Source: Chlorops oryzae
Taxonomy: Eukaryota > Arthropoda > Insecta > Diptera > Chloropidae
DNA: 64,000 bases
Direction: 5' to 3'
NCBI GenBank assembly: GCA_020466095.1
Contig: CM035807.1
Coordinates: forward strand, 110,839,308 to 110,903,307
Shown: in pieces, positions 33,501 to 43,022 of the stretch
How positions within the stretch are numbered: position 1 is the stretch's first letter
Layout: every line of letters starts with the position of its first letter
Notes under the pieces: model-generated
Databases searched by the model: none
Seen by the model: the letters and a program-made list of their open reading frames with translations, nothing else
What the model was told of the DNA's origin: nothing
Program-made: the position numbers and the translations under genes

Positions 33501-34599
33501 CTAGTTTCAAACTGGTCCAAAAATGACTAGTTGTAATCAGTATTTTTTTTAAATGTCAAAATTTTTTTTCAAAAAACTGATTACAACTAGTTATTTTTGG
33601 ACCAGTTTGGAACTAGACCCAAGCTAGACTAGTTGTAACCAGTTTTTTTTTAAATGTTAGCGAAATATTTTAAGCTCAAAAAAAGTTGCTTCTTTGAAAT
33701 AGCTTCATTTTTTTCCAGTTTAGTCGATGGGGATAATTTTCTGAAATTGTTATTTCCTCTTTCAACGTCAGTCAATTACAGAATTTAAATGAACAAATTT
33801 ATGTGTATGTGTCATATGTGCTCAGTTGTCGTATCGCTTCTTAAATTGTCTGTCAATTAATTAACGATTTTCTATGAATTATTCTAGCATACAAAACGGA
33901 CCGGCTGGGTGCTGCGTGACGTCAATGATTGTGAATCCATATCGGGACACATGTACCGCATGAGTATGATGACGTTTTTGCTTGACGGCAGCGAGGGTCT
34001 AAATCAAATACGTTGTATGGAATTAGCGTTGGTGCATGACCTTGCGGAAAGTCTTGTGGGTGATATAACGCCATTCTGTGGCGTCTCGAAATCCGATAAA
34101 AGAGCTATGGAATTCAAAGCGATGGATGATATATGCAAATTGATTGAACCGCGCGGCAAACGCATTATGGAACTATTTGAAGTGAGTACTTTTTATATTT
34201 ATTTTTTATTTTTATTAATTCGTGTGTTCTTAAACGTTGTATAATATTTTGCAGGAATATGAACACGGTCAGAGTGCTGAGTCGAAATTTGTTAAGGATC
34301 TCGATCGTTTGGATATGGTAATGCAAGCCTTCGAATATGAGAAACGTGATAATTGTCTGCTGAAGCATCAGGAATTTTTTGATTCCACCGAAGGGAAGTT
34401 TAATCATCCGTTTGTTAAGAATTTGGTCGACGAGATCTGCTCTCAGAGACGTGATCTTGCTAAATTGAAAGGTGCCACACCACCGCCGAGCATCCATGTG
34501 CCCGATATGGAGGACGAAGCGGATGTGCAAGCGGCAGCACGCAATGGTCATTCGGTGCCGCATAAAACAACACAACAGACGACCTCCAATTCAAGTTGA
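21515..34599 (+). CDS. HDDC2: HD-domain 5'-deoxynucleotidase HDDC2 homologue with Gln-rich N-terminal extension
   Basis: Coding exons: 21515-22323, 33888-34181 and 34255-34599 (stop TGA). Donors are GTGAGT; acceptors are TTCTAG and TTGCAG; both junctions are phase 0. The join reads QFMELIGNLK then HTKRTGWVLRDV, matching the family. The HD core follows: ISGHMYRM (first His), LALVHDLAES and LVGDITP (His-Asp, Glu, Asp), DRLDMVMQA (last Asp). HDDC2 proteins dephosphorylate deoxynucleoside 5'-monophosphates using divalent metal. The first exon adds about 250 Ser/Thr/Gln-rich residues of low complexity. One anomaly: the first exon is open in one frame to 21796 and in the -1 frame from 21739 onward, so a one-base deletion or error near the A run at 21737-21740 is needed to link them. 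With it fixed the protein is about 482 residues. A polyadenylation signal AATAAA lies at 34733. Confidence 0.87.
23891..24829 (+). mobile_element. mariner element (mauritiana-like), internally deleted
   Basis: Two identical 29-bp inverted repeats beginning TTGGGTGTGCAAATAAG, flanked by TA (23889-23890, 24830-24831). The transposase covers roughly the C-terminal four fifths of the family: helix-turn-helix part (EELAEMLGVTRQAMSLRLK), WVPYEL, and the catalytic triad in VDEKW, HHDNARPH and YSPDLAPSDFHLF (34 residues between the last two Asp, the mariner D34D spacing). About 60 N-terminal residues and the leader are deleted. Frameshifts near 24300 (WWDQ-NG) and 24597 break the frame. Dead as an autonomous element, but its ends are intact. 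Confidence 0.93.
24885..25028. mobile_element. Palindromic Harbinger-type MITE, TTA duplication
   Basis: A 144-bp nearly perfect hairpin with ends GGGGCTCTCTCCAG / CTGGAGAGAGCCCC, flanked by TTA on both sides (24882-24884, 25029-25031). It sits only 55 bases from the mariner end. Confidence 0.75.
25088..25790. repeat. Large A/T-rich inverted repeat with unique core
   Basis: Arms 25283-25430 and 25618-25782 are inverted copies (AATCCCGATTAATTTTAGAT on the left edge, its inverse at the right edge), mostly variations of GATTATTTTTG. The core of about 190 bases is more GC-rich (CCGGTGGTTTGACGAGGGG) and non-coding. The left flank from 25088 holds further TTAATTAATGATT words. Confidence 0.7.
25843..25990 (+). 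repeat. Fragment of the GTTGCCAGTTT repeat family
   Basis: It shares GAATATTCCCCTGAATGTCTC and TTGGTCCCATAAAATTT-like phrases with 35961-36168 but lacks the right end. Confidence 0.55.
25991..28334. other. Intronic DNA, no gene recognised
   Basis: AT-rich, with homopolymers. The patch 26835-27005 (GGCGTAGCTAGGG ... CTAGATACGCCCAT) resembles a diverged CAGTGGCGTAGC-type element. 27,600-28,300 is A-rich low-complexity DNA. Confidence 0.4.
28335..28861 (-). mobile_element. PIF/Harbinger-like MITE (AGCCCAAAATCC family), copy B
   Basis: Inverted relative to copy A and about the same length. The ends AGCCCAAAATCCAA and GTTGGATTTTGGGCT are kept; the flanking triplets are GTA and TTA. Open frames in it (for example 28569-28790) also occur in copy A and are repeat sequence, not genes. 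Confidence 0.75.
28862..29970. other. Intronic DNA; repeat end near 29,905
   Basis: No coding region recognised. 29,500-29,915 ends in GGGACACCCTGTAT, a phrase shared with the start of the window, suggesting an unidentified repeat. Confidence 0.35.
29975..30192. mobile_element. Palindromic MITE, CCCGGGGAA family, copy 2
   Basis: The arms ATTCCCGGGGAA / TTCCCCGGGAAT and TCTCGAGA match 8819-9051. The left terminus is degraded; the right end reads AATCGGGCTG. Confidence 0.75.
30538..31369 (+). mobile_element. PIF/Harbinger-like element, copy C, carrying a MADF gene remnant
   Basis: The same ends as copies A and B (AGCCCAAAATCCAACATTGC and GGATTTTGGGCT), flanked by TTA and TAA (read as TTAA on both sides if the terminal A/T is counted in the target). 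The outer arms match A and B, but the centre (about 30755-31155) holds a two-exon MADF-domain coding remnant that A and B lack. This fits a longer parental element whose deleted derivatives are A and B. No DDE transposase is present. Confidence 0.75.
30800..31152 (+). pseudogene. MADF (Adf-1 Myb/SANT-like) DNA-binding domain remnant
   Basis: Exon 1 ends at 30962 (donor GTAAAT) and reads QIHQLIDLVREKPGLYDKRS, then VSWKEQTWKEIAKNLDVN. Exon 2 starts at 31028 (acceptor TATAG) in matching phase and reads ENDC, stop, VAWRSLRDQFQKSLKEMRGK. These are the three-helix MADF hallmarks (LIDLVREKP-LYD, W-EIA, W-SLRDQ). One in-frame TAA (31039-31041) and no good start codon make it a pseudogene. PIF/Harbinger elements in flies commonly encode a MADF protein beside the transposase, which suits its position between these ends. 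Confidence 0.8.
31373..32405. other. Intronic DNA, no feature recognised
   Basis: AT-rich, with T tracts near 31578, 31622 and 32072. A 90-codon frame at 31672 has no domain signature. Confidence 0.4.
32410..32924 (+). mobile_element. TTAA-flanked element (CTCATTAACGAC family), copy 1
   Basis: Ends CTCATTAACGAC and GTCGTTAATGAG, flanked by TTAA (32406-32409, 32925-32928). An inverted copy of almost identical sequence is at 62854-63364. A TTAA duplication is the piggyBac signature, although these ends lack its usual CCY start. An internal TTAACCCTTTAACAGCGAAG may be a second, nested end. Confidence 0.7.
33001..33156. mobile_element. pogo/Tigger-like MITE
   Basis: A 156-bp element with ends CAGTCGAAACTATCTTATAA and, inverted, CAGTCGAACCACTCTATAAT, flanked by TA (32999-33000, 33157-33158). 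The interior has repeated TTATAACGAATT. A diverged relative is in 3524-3680. Confidence 0.8.
33390..33660. repeat. Hairpin of CTAGTTNNAAACTGGTCC repeats
   Basis: About three direct units of CAAACTGGTCCAAAAATGAC followed by an inverted unit (GACCAGTTTGGAACTAGACC); both ends carry CTGATNACAACTAG. It stands about 230 bases before the second coding exon of HDDC2. Confidence 0.6.
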
Positions 34600-34739
34600 T
34601 CACACTATGACAAAGATGCTGGCGGCGCATCTGAAGATGCAAGCAAGCAAATGATTTAGTTAATTCTACAAGCTTTAGCTGTAAGGGTAATTATTGATAG
34701 TTGAAACCAAGCAAAAAGAAAAAAAAATGGGAAATAAAC

Positions 34740-35682
34740 AAACACAATAGGACAGCAAACTTCATCATCGTAAGCAGCTGATAAATAACCTATTACCATA
34801 AGAGAGATTTTTCTTATTAGTTGCTTTTTAAGTTATTTATTATTATTATTTTATTTTTTTTATTTTTATTTATTTTTTTCATTGTGCTGTCGCGTAGAAC
34901 TATTGTTACTTGAATATCGGTTGTGCTGAAATCACGTTTTAAAGTGCAAATCTCATTTGTATTCATTTTTCTTTTTAAGCTTCTTCAATTCAACATCATC
35001 TTTCACAACGTATTAATTTTTTTCCATTCTTTAATTGTTGAAAGACACTAATCTCAGTCTGTAATAATTGAATAGAGTGTAATATATAAATGGTGAAGAT
35101 ATTCCTTCTTGTAATTTAAATGGGAGAAAATTCTCTTCCCTACACTACTTGCAAAAGATATCTTCATGAAACACGTACCTCACAATTTTAAAGTTTTAAA
35201 AAAAGGTATTTTTATTTTTAATTATTTTTTTTTTTTTTTTTTGTAATTATAATTATATTAAATTCTATGTAGAGTCTTTATGAAGTCGCAAATTTCGCTA
35301 TGTAAATCTAGAAAAATTCTAAATTTAACATTTTATTATCAACTGCTAACAAGAGAAATTAAATTTTAAATTAAAAAAAAAAATATAATAAATTATTTTC
35401 ATATTGTTAATTTATTAATTTAAGTAGAAATAATTTCACGATATTCATTTTTAAAAGTTTTTTTTTGTTTTCGTCCCACATTTTAATGAAAATATTGTTT
35501 CCAATTACAAATAATATTGTCAAAAAAAAATTAATTAAAATTATGTTATTTTAGTTGAAGTCGAAATTATGTGCCCTTTTTGGTCCTTGAAGGCGATATC
35601 GGTAAAAATCAATTTTATTTCATTCATTTAGAACAACGATTCGTTCAATTTTCGGGAACTTAATCGGGAGCGTTTTTTAATA
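34740..35682. other. HDDC2 3' flank, AT-rich
   Basis: It contains the possible poly-A site region just after AATAAA at 34733 and long A/T tracts (35220-35242). No further gene. Confidence 0.4.
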
Positions 35683-35686
35683 TTAA

Positions 35687-35846
35687 CCCTCTAATGCCAC
35701 AATTTTTTTTTTTCAATGAAAAGTTCAGATATGACTAATTTTGTGTAGAGAAACATGAACCTGAAATAATTATTATTAGTTTTTTTTTTTTTTTGGTAAT
35801 TTGTTCGAAAAAAGTCCGTCTAGAGACGGAGCCAGGAATTAGAGGG
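35687..35846. mobile_element. TTAA-flanked piggyBac-like MITE
   Basis: A 160-bp element with ends CCCTCTAATGCC and, inverted, CCCTCTAATTCC, directly flanked by TTAA (35683-35686, 35847-35850). Terminal CCC plus TTAA fits piggyBac well. AT-rich interior, no coding. Confidence 0.8.
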
Positions 35847-35960
35847 TTAAAAGAAAAGATTTTTCGAAAAATAGAAATATTGAAGTCAGAATTCATAAAT
35901 TTAAAACTAATTTAAATACAAAAAATTTTTTTGAAGACTCTCTCTGTTGTTCACCAATAC

Positions 35961-36168
35961 CACTGTTGCCAGTTGTTTGGGGGAATATTCTCCTGAATGT
36001 CTCAAACCAATGCTTAAACTCCTTAAAATTTAATATTGAAATCTTCCAATAACAAAAACTTTGGTCCCATAAAATTTTCCCTGACTATTTTTCTGCCCTA
36101 ACATTTAACTTAAGATCATAAATGTCTTTCAATTTTGGGGAGATTCCCCTAAACTGGCAACAAGGGTG
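35961..36168. mobile_element. MITE of the GTTGCCAGTTT family
   Basis: Ends CACTGTTGCCAGTT and, inverted, CACCCTTGTTGCCAGTTT; the flanking octamers ACCAATAC and ACCAACTC match at 6 of 8 positions. Both arms contain GGGGAATATTC/GGGGAGATTCCCC. Relatives are at 25843 and 42610-43022. Confidence 0.6.
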
Positions 36169-36330
36169 ACCAACTCTAATATTACTGAAGACGTTCCACA
36201 AAAATCCTTGCACAAATGGATGACATAAGGTTAATTTATTTAAACGGCCTTCGGGGACCAAAAAGATGATGATGTTGATATGGATTAATTTAGTTATTGG
36301 TTATAAGAATCAAACTCAAAAGCTTTCTAT

Positions 36331-36552
36331 CAGGGGTGTCACAGAATCCGATTGCTATCGGAATTGGAATTTTTTTCGACTAAATTTTCATATATATTTC
36401 ATAGACAGCAGGATCAAATATGGTTCTGTGCAATTAAGAATCCATAATAGTTCAAATTCAAAACCAAAAACAACAAAATTTGTAAATTCTGTATGAAATT
36501 TCGATCGGTTTTAATTCCGATTCCGACAGCTGTCGGATTCTGTGACACCCTG
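36331..36552. mobile_element. MITE (CAGGGGTGTCAC family), copy 2
   Basis: Begins CAGGGGTGTCACAGAATCCG and ends CGGATTCTGTGACACCCTG, with TAT on both sides. It is an uninterrupted relative of 11749-12108, sharing the AAAACCAAAAACAACAAAAT interior. Confidence 0.8.
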
Positions 36553-37329
36553 TATATTTTGCCAAAAAGGAAAGGAAAGCAAAAAAGAATGTAATTATCG
36601 GACAAGCCGGTATTCAGGACAGGTCTATACGTTCCTATATAAATATTTAATTATTTTGTAAGTGAAGAAGTTATTAGCATCGGATTCTAAATATTCGCGC
36701 GAATTTTTTGCCATCAGATTTGAAAAAAATCCTTTTCTGAATAATAATACAATGATGAATACAATGATTAATACACTGGGAAGTGAATATACAGCCCGAA
36801 TCTAAACACTCCAGGGGAATTTTTCCCTGCGGATTTGAAAAAAATTCTCCCCTTTTACGCACACTAGGAAGGAAATATAAGGGAGAAAGAATTTCGAACA
36901 TTTTTAAACAAAGCTCCTCACTTTATTTTTGTATTGATGCTTAGAACACTTCTCTTTTTCTTGTGAAACAATTTGCCGGGAATAATTCATTTTGAATCCG
37001 GCTGTATTCTTTGAAATAGACCTGAGATTAAGCCAGCTAAATATAACCAGAGGATGCTTGTGAGCATGATAGAAGCCGTCATTTCGAATTCCATTCAACT
37101 TTCTCATGAATTGATCAGAAACTTCTTTATATGTATCTCCCCTCTGGTCACGCCAAATGTGCTAAATAAAGGAAGCAACACGATCGGTCTTGGAATAATC
37201 CTTGTAGCCCTCAAAATAGTTCGATTAATGTCATTCACCAAATGAATTCTTCTCATATACCAAAACACATACAAACAAAACATGCCAAAACAAAAAAAAA
37301 AAAAAACTCAAAATCGATTTACTCTCGCG
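36553..37329. other. Non-coding DNA with degenerate MITE pieces
   Basis: 36,690-36,870 holds weak CCCGGGG-family traces (ATTCGCGCGAATTTTT, CCAGGGGAATTTTTCCC). No gene recognised. Confidence 0.35.
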
Positions 37330-37727
37330 CTCTCCATTTTGTGTTTACTATTTCGATCAGCTGTTTCTCGTGAGTGTCAAAATTGCCGGTAGAAAAGTGA
37401 CAGTATCAAAGTGAATTTGTATGTGAAACAAAAGCAAAAAGTTTTCTCAGTCGTATTAAAGTGTTAATTTAAGACGGTGGCAATATTAAGACTCTATTAG
37501 TGAAGCCTTTGTGAACACACTTATTATAATTAAAAGACATGTGGTACAAAACCTTCTGCAATTGTGATTGATGCCGATACAAAAGACACGTGGCTTGTGG
37601 CATAAGAAAGACAAGTGAAATAAATGAAAGTGAAAGTGTAACTTCGTCCTCTAGGCAATCAGATGGATAGATGGACAGATTGAAGGACATGGCCAAATCG
37701 AATCTGCAGTTTGCGATGATCATTGCT
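37330..37727 (+). CDS. Possible 5' exon with short N-terminal coding part (partial gene)
   Basis: Leader-like, GTGAAAGTG-rich sequence precedes an ATG at 37671 that opens MDRLKDMAKSNLQFAMIIA; GCT is followed by a donor-like GTATGT at 37728. The last residues are hydrophobic, so it could begin a signal anchor or signal peptide whose continuation lies beyond a large intron. No downstream exon was found in the window on this strand. It may equally be a chance combination. Confidence 0.3.
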
Positions 37728-37739
37728 GTATGTACCTAC

Positions 37740-38599
37740 CTTTATTCTTTTATTTTACATATGTATTGTATGTATTTTGTCTGTCTCTTGAATTTCCCTG
37801 GAATAATGAGCCGGTTAGTTTTCTAAGAAAGACTGGCCTTTGACCGGTCCAAATCCTACCGGTTATGTTATTCAAGCTTCGCTACCATCGTATATTCGGA
37901 AGCGTGGTCTAGGGCTAAACCTTCGATTGATGAGCCGTGGGCAAGGAGACTGGCATTTGCAAAAAATTCATAGTAATGTAAATGAAATAACAAATATTCT
38001 CTAGAATCGCTGATCGACGGCTATTGAGCTGGCAAAAATTCCGTTTATATATTCTAGTATTTCTACAAATGTTAGTTTTTATTTAAAAGAGAAAAATGAA
38101 TTTTCATGAATCCAGAAGAATATCGCTGGCGGAAGACCGGGAGACTGTGCTCAAAAGCGGGCTCTCCGCCCAATCTCCGGGAGGGTTTGTGTCATCATCG
38201 CTACCGGTGGTCGGTATTAATAGGGTTGGTTTAAGGGTAGTCTGTAAATGGTACTTTCATCAACTTAAAATATATATAAGAAATTTGTTGTTTATTTTCC
38301 TCATTTGACTATCCTAAAACCAGACAAAATTATGACAATTGACCCAAAAAAATTGACCTACGGTCAGCCGTTTTGCGGACTAGTCCCTCCCCTAGGACAG
38401 GCCCATGTTAAAACGGTCAGTTGAATACATTAGAAGTGGAATTATGAGAGGAAAAGTACTGGTAACATGAAGGACTGACCGAAGGCTATACTTGGGTCAG
38501 TCCATATTACTGCAGGGTTATTTTCGGGCTCAAATATGCAATAGATCTTCGGCACAGGGCAAGTCGCAGCCAACCAGAAGAGTCCGCACGGCGGACCCA
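37740..38599. other. Non-coding DNA, no feature recognised
   Basis: Open frames here lack domains. Phrases such as TCCGGGAGGGTTTGTGTCATC suggest repeat-derived DNA but no boundary was found. Confidence 0.3.
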
Positions 38600-38890
38600 A
38601 AGACTGTACTTTTCGGGATTCTAAAAATTTATCTTTCATGATTGCTAGAATGCTCCCTAAGAGTCTGTTTGGACTCTCGTTCAGTTATAAATTTAAGAAA
38701 AATTACTCGTTATTCTCCCCTAATACTACCAGGTGGTGTTATTTGAGGTCTTTTTCAAAAGCACTGCTTCGCAAAGTTCCGTTAGGAGTCCATTTATACT
38801 CTTATTTGGAGCACTTGGTAAACACTTCGTCAGGGTGACATGAGAGGAGTCTTTTTACACTCCTTTTTGGAGCACTCCGAATATGGTTGG
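38600..38890 (+). repeat. Uninterrupted copy of the GGAGCACTCC repeat
   Basis: Matches the split host repeat at 3130-4530 and serves as its empty-site comparison: here there is no insertion at the points where 3354-4060 and 4157-4485 sit. Confidence 0.6.
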
Positions 38891-39040
38891 CTATGGTCGG
38901 ATATGAGAAGCATGACAAGCTTCCCCGATGTGTAATATACATATTTTGGTAAAGGACTATCGCGACCCCCTAAGGTGTAGGAGTTTCGAGACGTAAGGAT
39001 TTCATAGTAAACTTTTCGGTGCTTCTAAAATACACATATA

Positions 39041-39175
39041 CAGCCCGATTCTGAACATTCCCGGGGAACGAATTACCGGGGAACTTACTTTTCTCGAGAC
39101 TAAAATTCTCCTTTTTCAAATAGATAGGGTAAAGAAAAATTCTGGGTATGGGTCAAATACCCATTTCCCTCTGCC
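39041..39175. mobile_element. Truncated CCCGGGGAA-family MITE, copy 3
   Basis: Begins CAGCCCGATTCTGAACATTC and follows the family through the central GGGTATGGGTCAAATACCCA, then the similarity stops, leaving only the left half. Confidence 0.7.
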
Positions 39176-39740
39176 AGCGCCCTCTGACTGTATAATTCAA
39201 TTAAATTCTTTCTTTAAAAATTGTTTCCTTTTTTCCTTCATTCATGTATGTTCGAAAAGTTTAAGAGTATTGCTGTTTAAATAGTTTTATTTAAGCCATA
39301 AGTCCATACATTAATACTGATGATAGTAGAACTTTTCTCACAAGCATATTAATCCATTTCCATGGTCGGATTGCAGCAGTGTTTGTTATGAAATCTGCGA
39401 ACCAAGATACAATTTTCTAATTAAAAATTAATAAGGCGAATTGGAATTAAAATTATAGATGCAATGGGTACCCGGTTACTATCCGGCCAAATCACTATCC
39501 GTTGCATCTCGAGTAAAAACTGTTGCATCGTACCTTCAATGACAATGAATTGGTTGCCGCTTCTTCCGCTCGCTAGCTGAGAGTTTTGCAAGTCCTTTTT
39601 AGCTTTATCTGATCGAAAATTCAATTTTTTAACGACAATAATTTAGTTAAATATCTATACACACGAAGGAAAAGATATATGTATATGTGTGTATGTTGGA
39701 GTGGATGCCATTTAGGCCGTTTACCGGACCATTGTGATAC

Positions 39741-40263
39741 CCCAGCGGCAAATGTCCCGGCTGACATCATCGATGAAGTCACGGTGACTGGATCCGGTAT
39801 GCATGACAATTCATATGACACTTTGTATGACATTTGTACAGGAGTTGGACAGTGAATTCACCGGTGACATTGTCATGCTAGGGGGTGCGATGGCGAAAAA
39901 AGCATTGCTCTTTTCTCTCTAAATGTCAATTTATAGAAAATCTCTTCTTCTTTGCCCTCTCTTTGAATATTTCGAAAAGTTTTAAAAATCTATTTTTAAC
40001 AATTTTTGTTCGCCTCAGCCAGGGATCGAACCCGCGATCTTCGGTTTCGGAGTCGAGCACTCATCCTCTACGCCGCTTCATGCTAACGCTGAACTGACTC
40101 TAAAACCTTATTTAAATTTCAATAGCCAATGAGATTCAAGCCCGTGAACAGCATCCCTTCACGATGACATTTCCTCTAAGATGTCATGCATGACAATGTC
40201 ACCTATGTGTCATCGATGACATCACTGATGACATTGTCATGCAGGAGATAATTTTCCGCTGGG
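39741..40263. mobile_element. Foldback-like element with CCCAGCGG ends
   Basis: Ends CCCAGCGGCAAATGTC and ATTTTCCGCTGGG. Both arms are rich in ATGACATTGTCATG-type palindromic words, forming long hairpins. A tRNA-like patch lies inside. The piece at 60209-60330 shares the left arm (ACACTTTGTATGACATTTGTAC). Confidence 0.65.
40015..40095 (-). repeat. tRNA-like patch with polymerase III B box
   Basis: On the minus strand it reads GCGGGTTCGATCCC, a perfect B box (GGTTCGATCCC), preceded by CTCGACTCCGAAACCGAAG where an anticodon arm would be and by TAGCATGAAGCGG as a loose A box. The acceptor stem does not pair, so a decayed tRNA or a SINE head is likelier than a working tRNA. Confidence 0.4.
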
Positions 40264-40459
40264 ACTACGAGGTGTTTTCTTGTGTTTGTGTGAGTGTATA
40301 AATTTTTTGGTAGCGATTTTTTTAAAAACCAGTGCTAGGCTTGGAATATTACACTCCATTTCGCCTATGACGGGAATCGAACCTCTTACCCCCCGGTATT
40401 ATGATCATAGCAAACATCCCCTACGCTATCGCATAGCCACAAAAGATATATATACTCAC

Positions 40460-41489
40460 GGTATATTGTTATAGAACATTCAGTAACGCCGAGAAGATTT
40501 TTGGCCACGCAACGATATTCTCCGAAGTCTCTTGATTTTACGGGTCGTATGGTAAGACGCATGACAATTTTGAATGTATTCTCCAGAGTAACAGTCTCAT
40601 AAGTGCCGCCTTGTATGATTTCATTATCCTTAAGCCAGAAATTCATTGAAGATGGATACGAAACGCTTACGCATTCGAGCATTATTTTCTGCCCATATCC
40701 TGCATAGATAGCATCATAACGTGTCCAAATTGTCGGTGCAACTGAGGTGATAAATGAAAGAGATACATTAATCGAAGAGAGAGAAAAACCTCCGCCCAAA
40801 ATATTACTTACAATTAACGACCAATAGGATTCTCTTGCTAACAGTCGGTGGCACACTATTTGAGGCAATGCATAAAAATGCGCCCATTTGTTTCCGGCTA
40901 ATATCATAAATTGTCAAATTCGGCCCGATAACACTGAATACCTCTCGTCGTCCGTCACTATTCGTGAAAATTGGTAAATCCTTTTCACGTTTCCAGGTTA
41001 TCATCGGCGTCGGTACACCAGTTGCCGTACAGACGAGACTAACATTTTGACCCTCCGAGACGACCATATCGTGACTTGTCTGGAAATCGATAATATCCGG
41101 CGGTACAACGACATCCAAATAGCCGACCTGCGATTTCATTGGATCCGTATTTATTTGGCACATATACCATCCGCGATCGGATTCATTGACGTCGCGCACG
41201 CGCAACTCCCAAATGCGATGCTCCGTGTGACTAATGCCGATGCGATGATTCTTCGTAATGACATGATTCTGGATGCTGAGTATCGTCTGCGTGTCAACGC
41301 GCAGCCAAGCGATCTTCGGAAAAGGGTTACGATTATGGAAAATTGAATTTATTTTCTTAGATACAAATGTATTAACCCTTTTCCACGGTACCTTAAATGC
41401 CATTAGATCATGAACGACACAAGTAAGCGTTGCGTCTCTTCCCACCGGCACAGTGACGTTCTTTATGGGCTCACTAAATTTCGGATCAG
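40460..41489 (-). CDS. DPR-interacting-type (DIP) Ig-superfamily receptor, Ig1-Ig3 exons
   Basis: Exons, minus strand: 41489-41392, 41313-40812 and 40741-40460, with GT-AG introns of 78 and 70 nt and consistent phases. The first exon reads DPKFSEPIKNVTVPVGRDA, the start of a V-type Ig domain (Cys in LTCVVHDL; Trp in IAWLRVDTQTIL; DRGWYMCQINTDPMKSQ). Ig2 follows: PPDIIDFQTSHDMVVSEGQN, Cys in SLVCTATG, ITWKRE, GAFLCIASN. Ig3: APTIWTRYDAIYAGYGQKI, Cys in MLECVSV, FWLKD, FGEYRCVAKN. QINTDPMKSQ and VPPDI are hallmarks of fly DIP/lachesin-like proteins, which bind DPR partners on neurons and guide synaptic matching. Exon 3 ends in phase 1 at donor GTGAGT (40459); the C-terminal exon, probably with a membrane anchor, was not found. 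The signal-peptide exon is probably 53806-53884. Confidence 0.9.
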
Positions 41490-42609
41490 CTAGAAAGAAT
41501 ACGAAAAAAAATTGTTGTGATTTCCATTGCCCAATTTAATTTAATAAGCCAAGAATGAAATAAATTCATATTGCGTGCACACGCTTCTTCGCCACCCTCT
41601 TTTTCGTCCTCTTCATTTTTTCTTAATGTCTTGTTAGCCCGTTAAATTAAGCGCACGTAAATTTCATGAAGTTGAGCGACCCTTTAACACGACCCTTAAC
41701 GCACAGGTACTTATTTTAGACAATAATCTGAGTGTTCGTGCGGTTTTCTTGAGCTTTGGTAAACAAATACTTTATGAAAGGACTGGCTACAATACAGTCG
41801 AACCTCCATAAAGGGGATCTACCTACCATGCAGGAAATATCAATAGTGAATCTATATTCTTTCTCTACTGACTGCGTCAACAGTACAACTGACCAGTCAT
41901 ACCCGTCGCAATGCTTTGCGTTATTGACATTTAACATTGAGTTGTCATTGAATGTCAACAGTAGACCGAAAAACTATTGACGAACTATTGACAAACTATT
42001 GACGTCGGTACTATTATGTAGACAAAAGGAGTACTCTTTCGCTTTATAAGGAGACACATTGTTGACATGGTCAATAAAGATGAACTATACCTCTTGACAG
42101 TACAGTTTCTCTAATGACACCGCCTATGAATACTGTTGACGTTAGAACTAATTCTCTTGTCTATATTGACGTCAATATAGACATGGGGCCATATGGCGAC
42201 AGGCTTCCTGCAGGATAATGATTCTGCGGCAATTGGATTAGACATCTTTCGGGATTTTTTCAAGGAATTGATGGATATTCAGTGAAATTATACTCGAGGT
42301 TCAGTTTTCTAATGGCCGCGAGGGGTCCGTTTGGAGCACCCGCGGTCGCTAGCCAAAACTTCACCAGTAGGTTGATTGGGTATTAGATAAAACTGGTAGT
42401 ATATTGTGGATGGCAACATAAGAAAAGTGGACCATATGGCCTAAAATATGGTACAGGGGGTGACCGAAAACCAAAGAACCGATTGATGCGGTTCTGCTTG
42501 GACAGTTCTTGGGACCGCTCACTAGAGCTGTGGTCATTATAATGCCCACTTTCGAGGCGAAATTGGTACGTCACCTCAAGTCATTTTACCCCCGGATCAT
42601 TGTCAATAG

Positions 42610-43022
42610 GTCCTCTAAGAATTGTTGCCGTTTTTTTAGTGGATAACTACCCTGAAGTCGGACTCTGTGTCGGAGTTGGCTGAGATGCGAATTTACGAAG
42701 CGAGAGGCGCTGGGTTAGACTCCCAGCTGAGGTCGTGAATGTTCGTGTCGTCTTTTCTTTGTTTTCCCATTAAACGTGGTATCAAAACGGGCCCATTTGG
42801 TGCCTAAGTGTGTCTCCCTTGGTGACAGCCACACTAACCTAACCTAACTCCCCTGAATGTCATAAATGAAGTCCAAATTTTTTTTAAATTTGATTTTTAA
42901 ATCTTTAAAAAAATTAAAAAAATGTTCCATACAAATTTCCCTATGGACTGTTCTCCCCTACGTCTCCCCTAAAGACTAGAAATACTCTTTAACTTAAGGG
43001 GAGTTCCCCTAAAAACGGCAAC
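42610..43022. repeat. GTTGCCAGTTT-family element split by a SINE
   Basis: The left piece GTTGCCGTTTTTTTAG and the right piece from AACTCCCCTGAATGTCATAA to AAAAACGGCAAC match the ends of 35961-36168, with a tRNA-derived SINE between them. Confidence 0.6.
42650..42846 (+). mobile_element. tRNA-derived SINE, copy 1
   Basis: TGGCTGAGATGCG resembles an A box and CTGGGTTAGACTCCCAG forms a perfect five-pair T-arm with a B-box-like loop. The body continues TCGTGTCGTCTTTTCTTTG and ends GCCACACTAACCTAACCT. TAACT flanks both sides as a possible target duplication. An inverted copy of the body lies at 63680-63860. Confidence 0.65.

Larger units (their letters stand above)
22324..33887 (+). other. Large HDDC2 intron (11.6 kb), transposon-rich
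   Basis: Donor AAG followed by GTGAGT; acceptor ATTATTCTAG. Elements within it are listed separately: mariner, Harbinger-like, pogo-like, TTAA and hairpin repeats. The stretch 22440-23880 is AT-rich with no feature; a 94-codon frame at 23567 has no family resemblance. Confidence 0.8.

Noticed and set aside
40015..40095. Functional tRNA gene
   Set aside because: A good B box but no pairable acceptor stem and a poor A box; kept only as a tRNA-like patch.
41392..41451. Start of the Ig protein at GTG 41451
   Set aside because: That position is in the middle of the first Ig strand; a splice acceptor at 41490 and the phase-matched signal exon are better.
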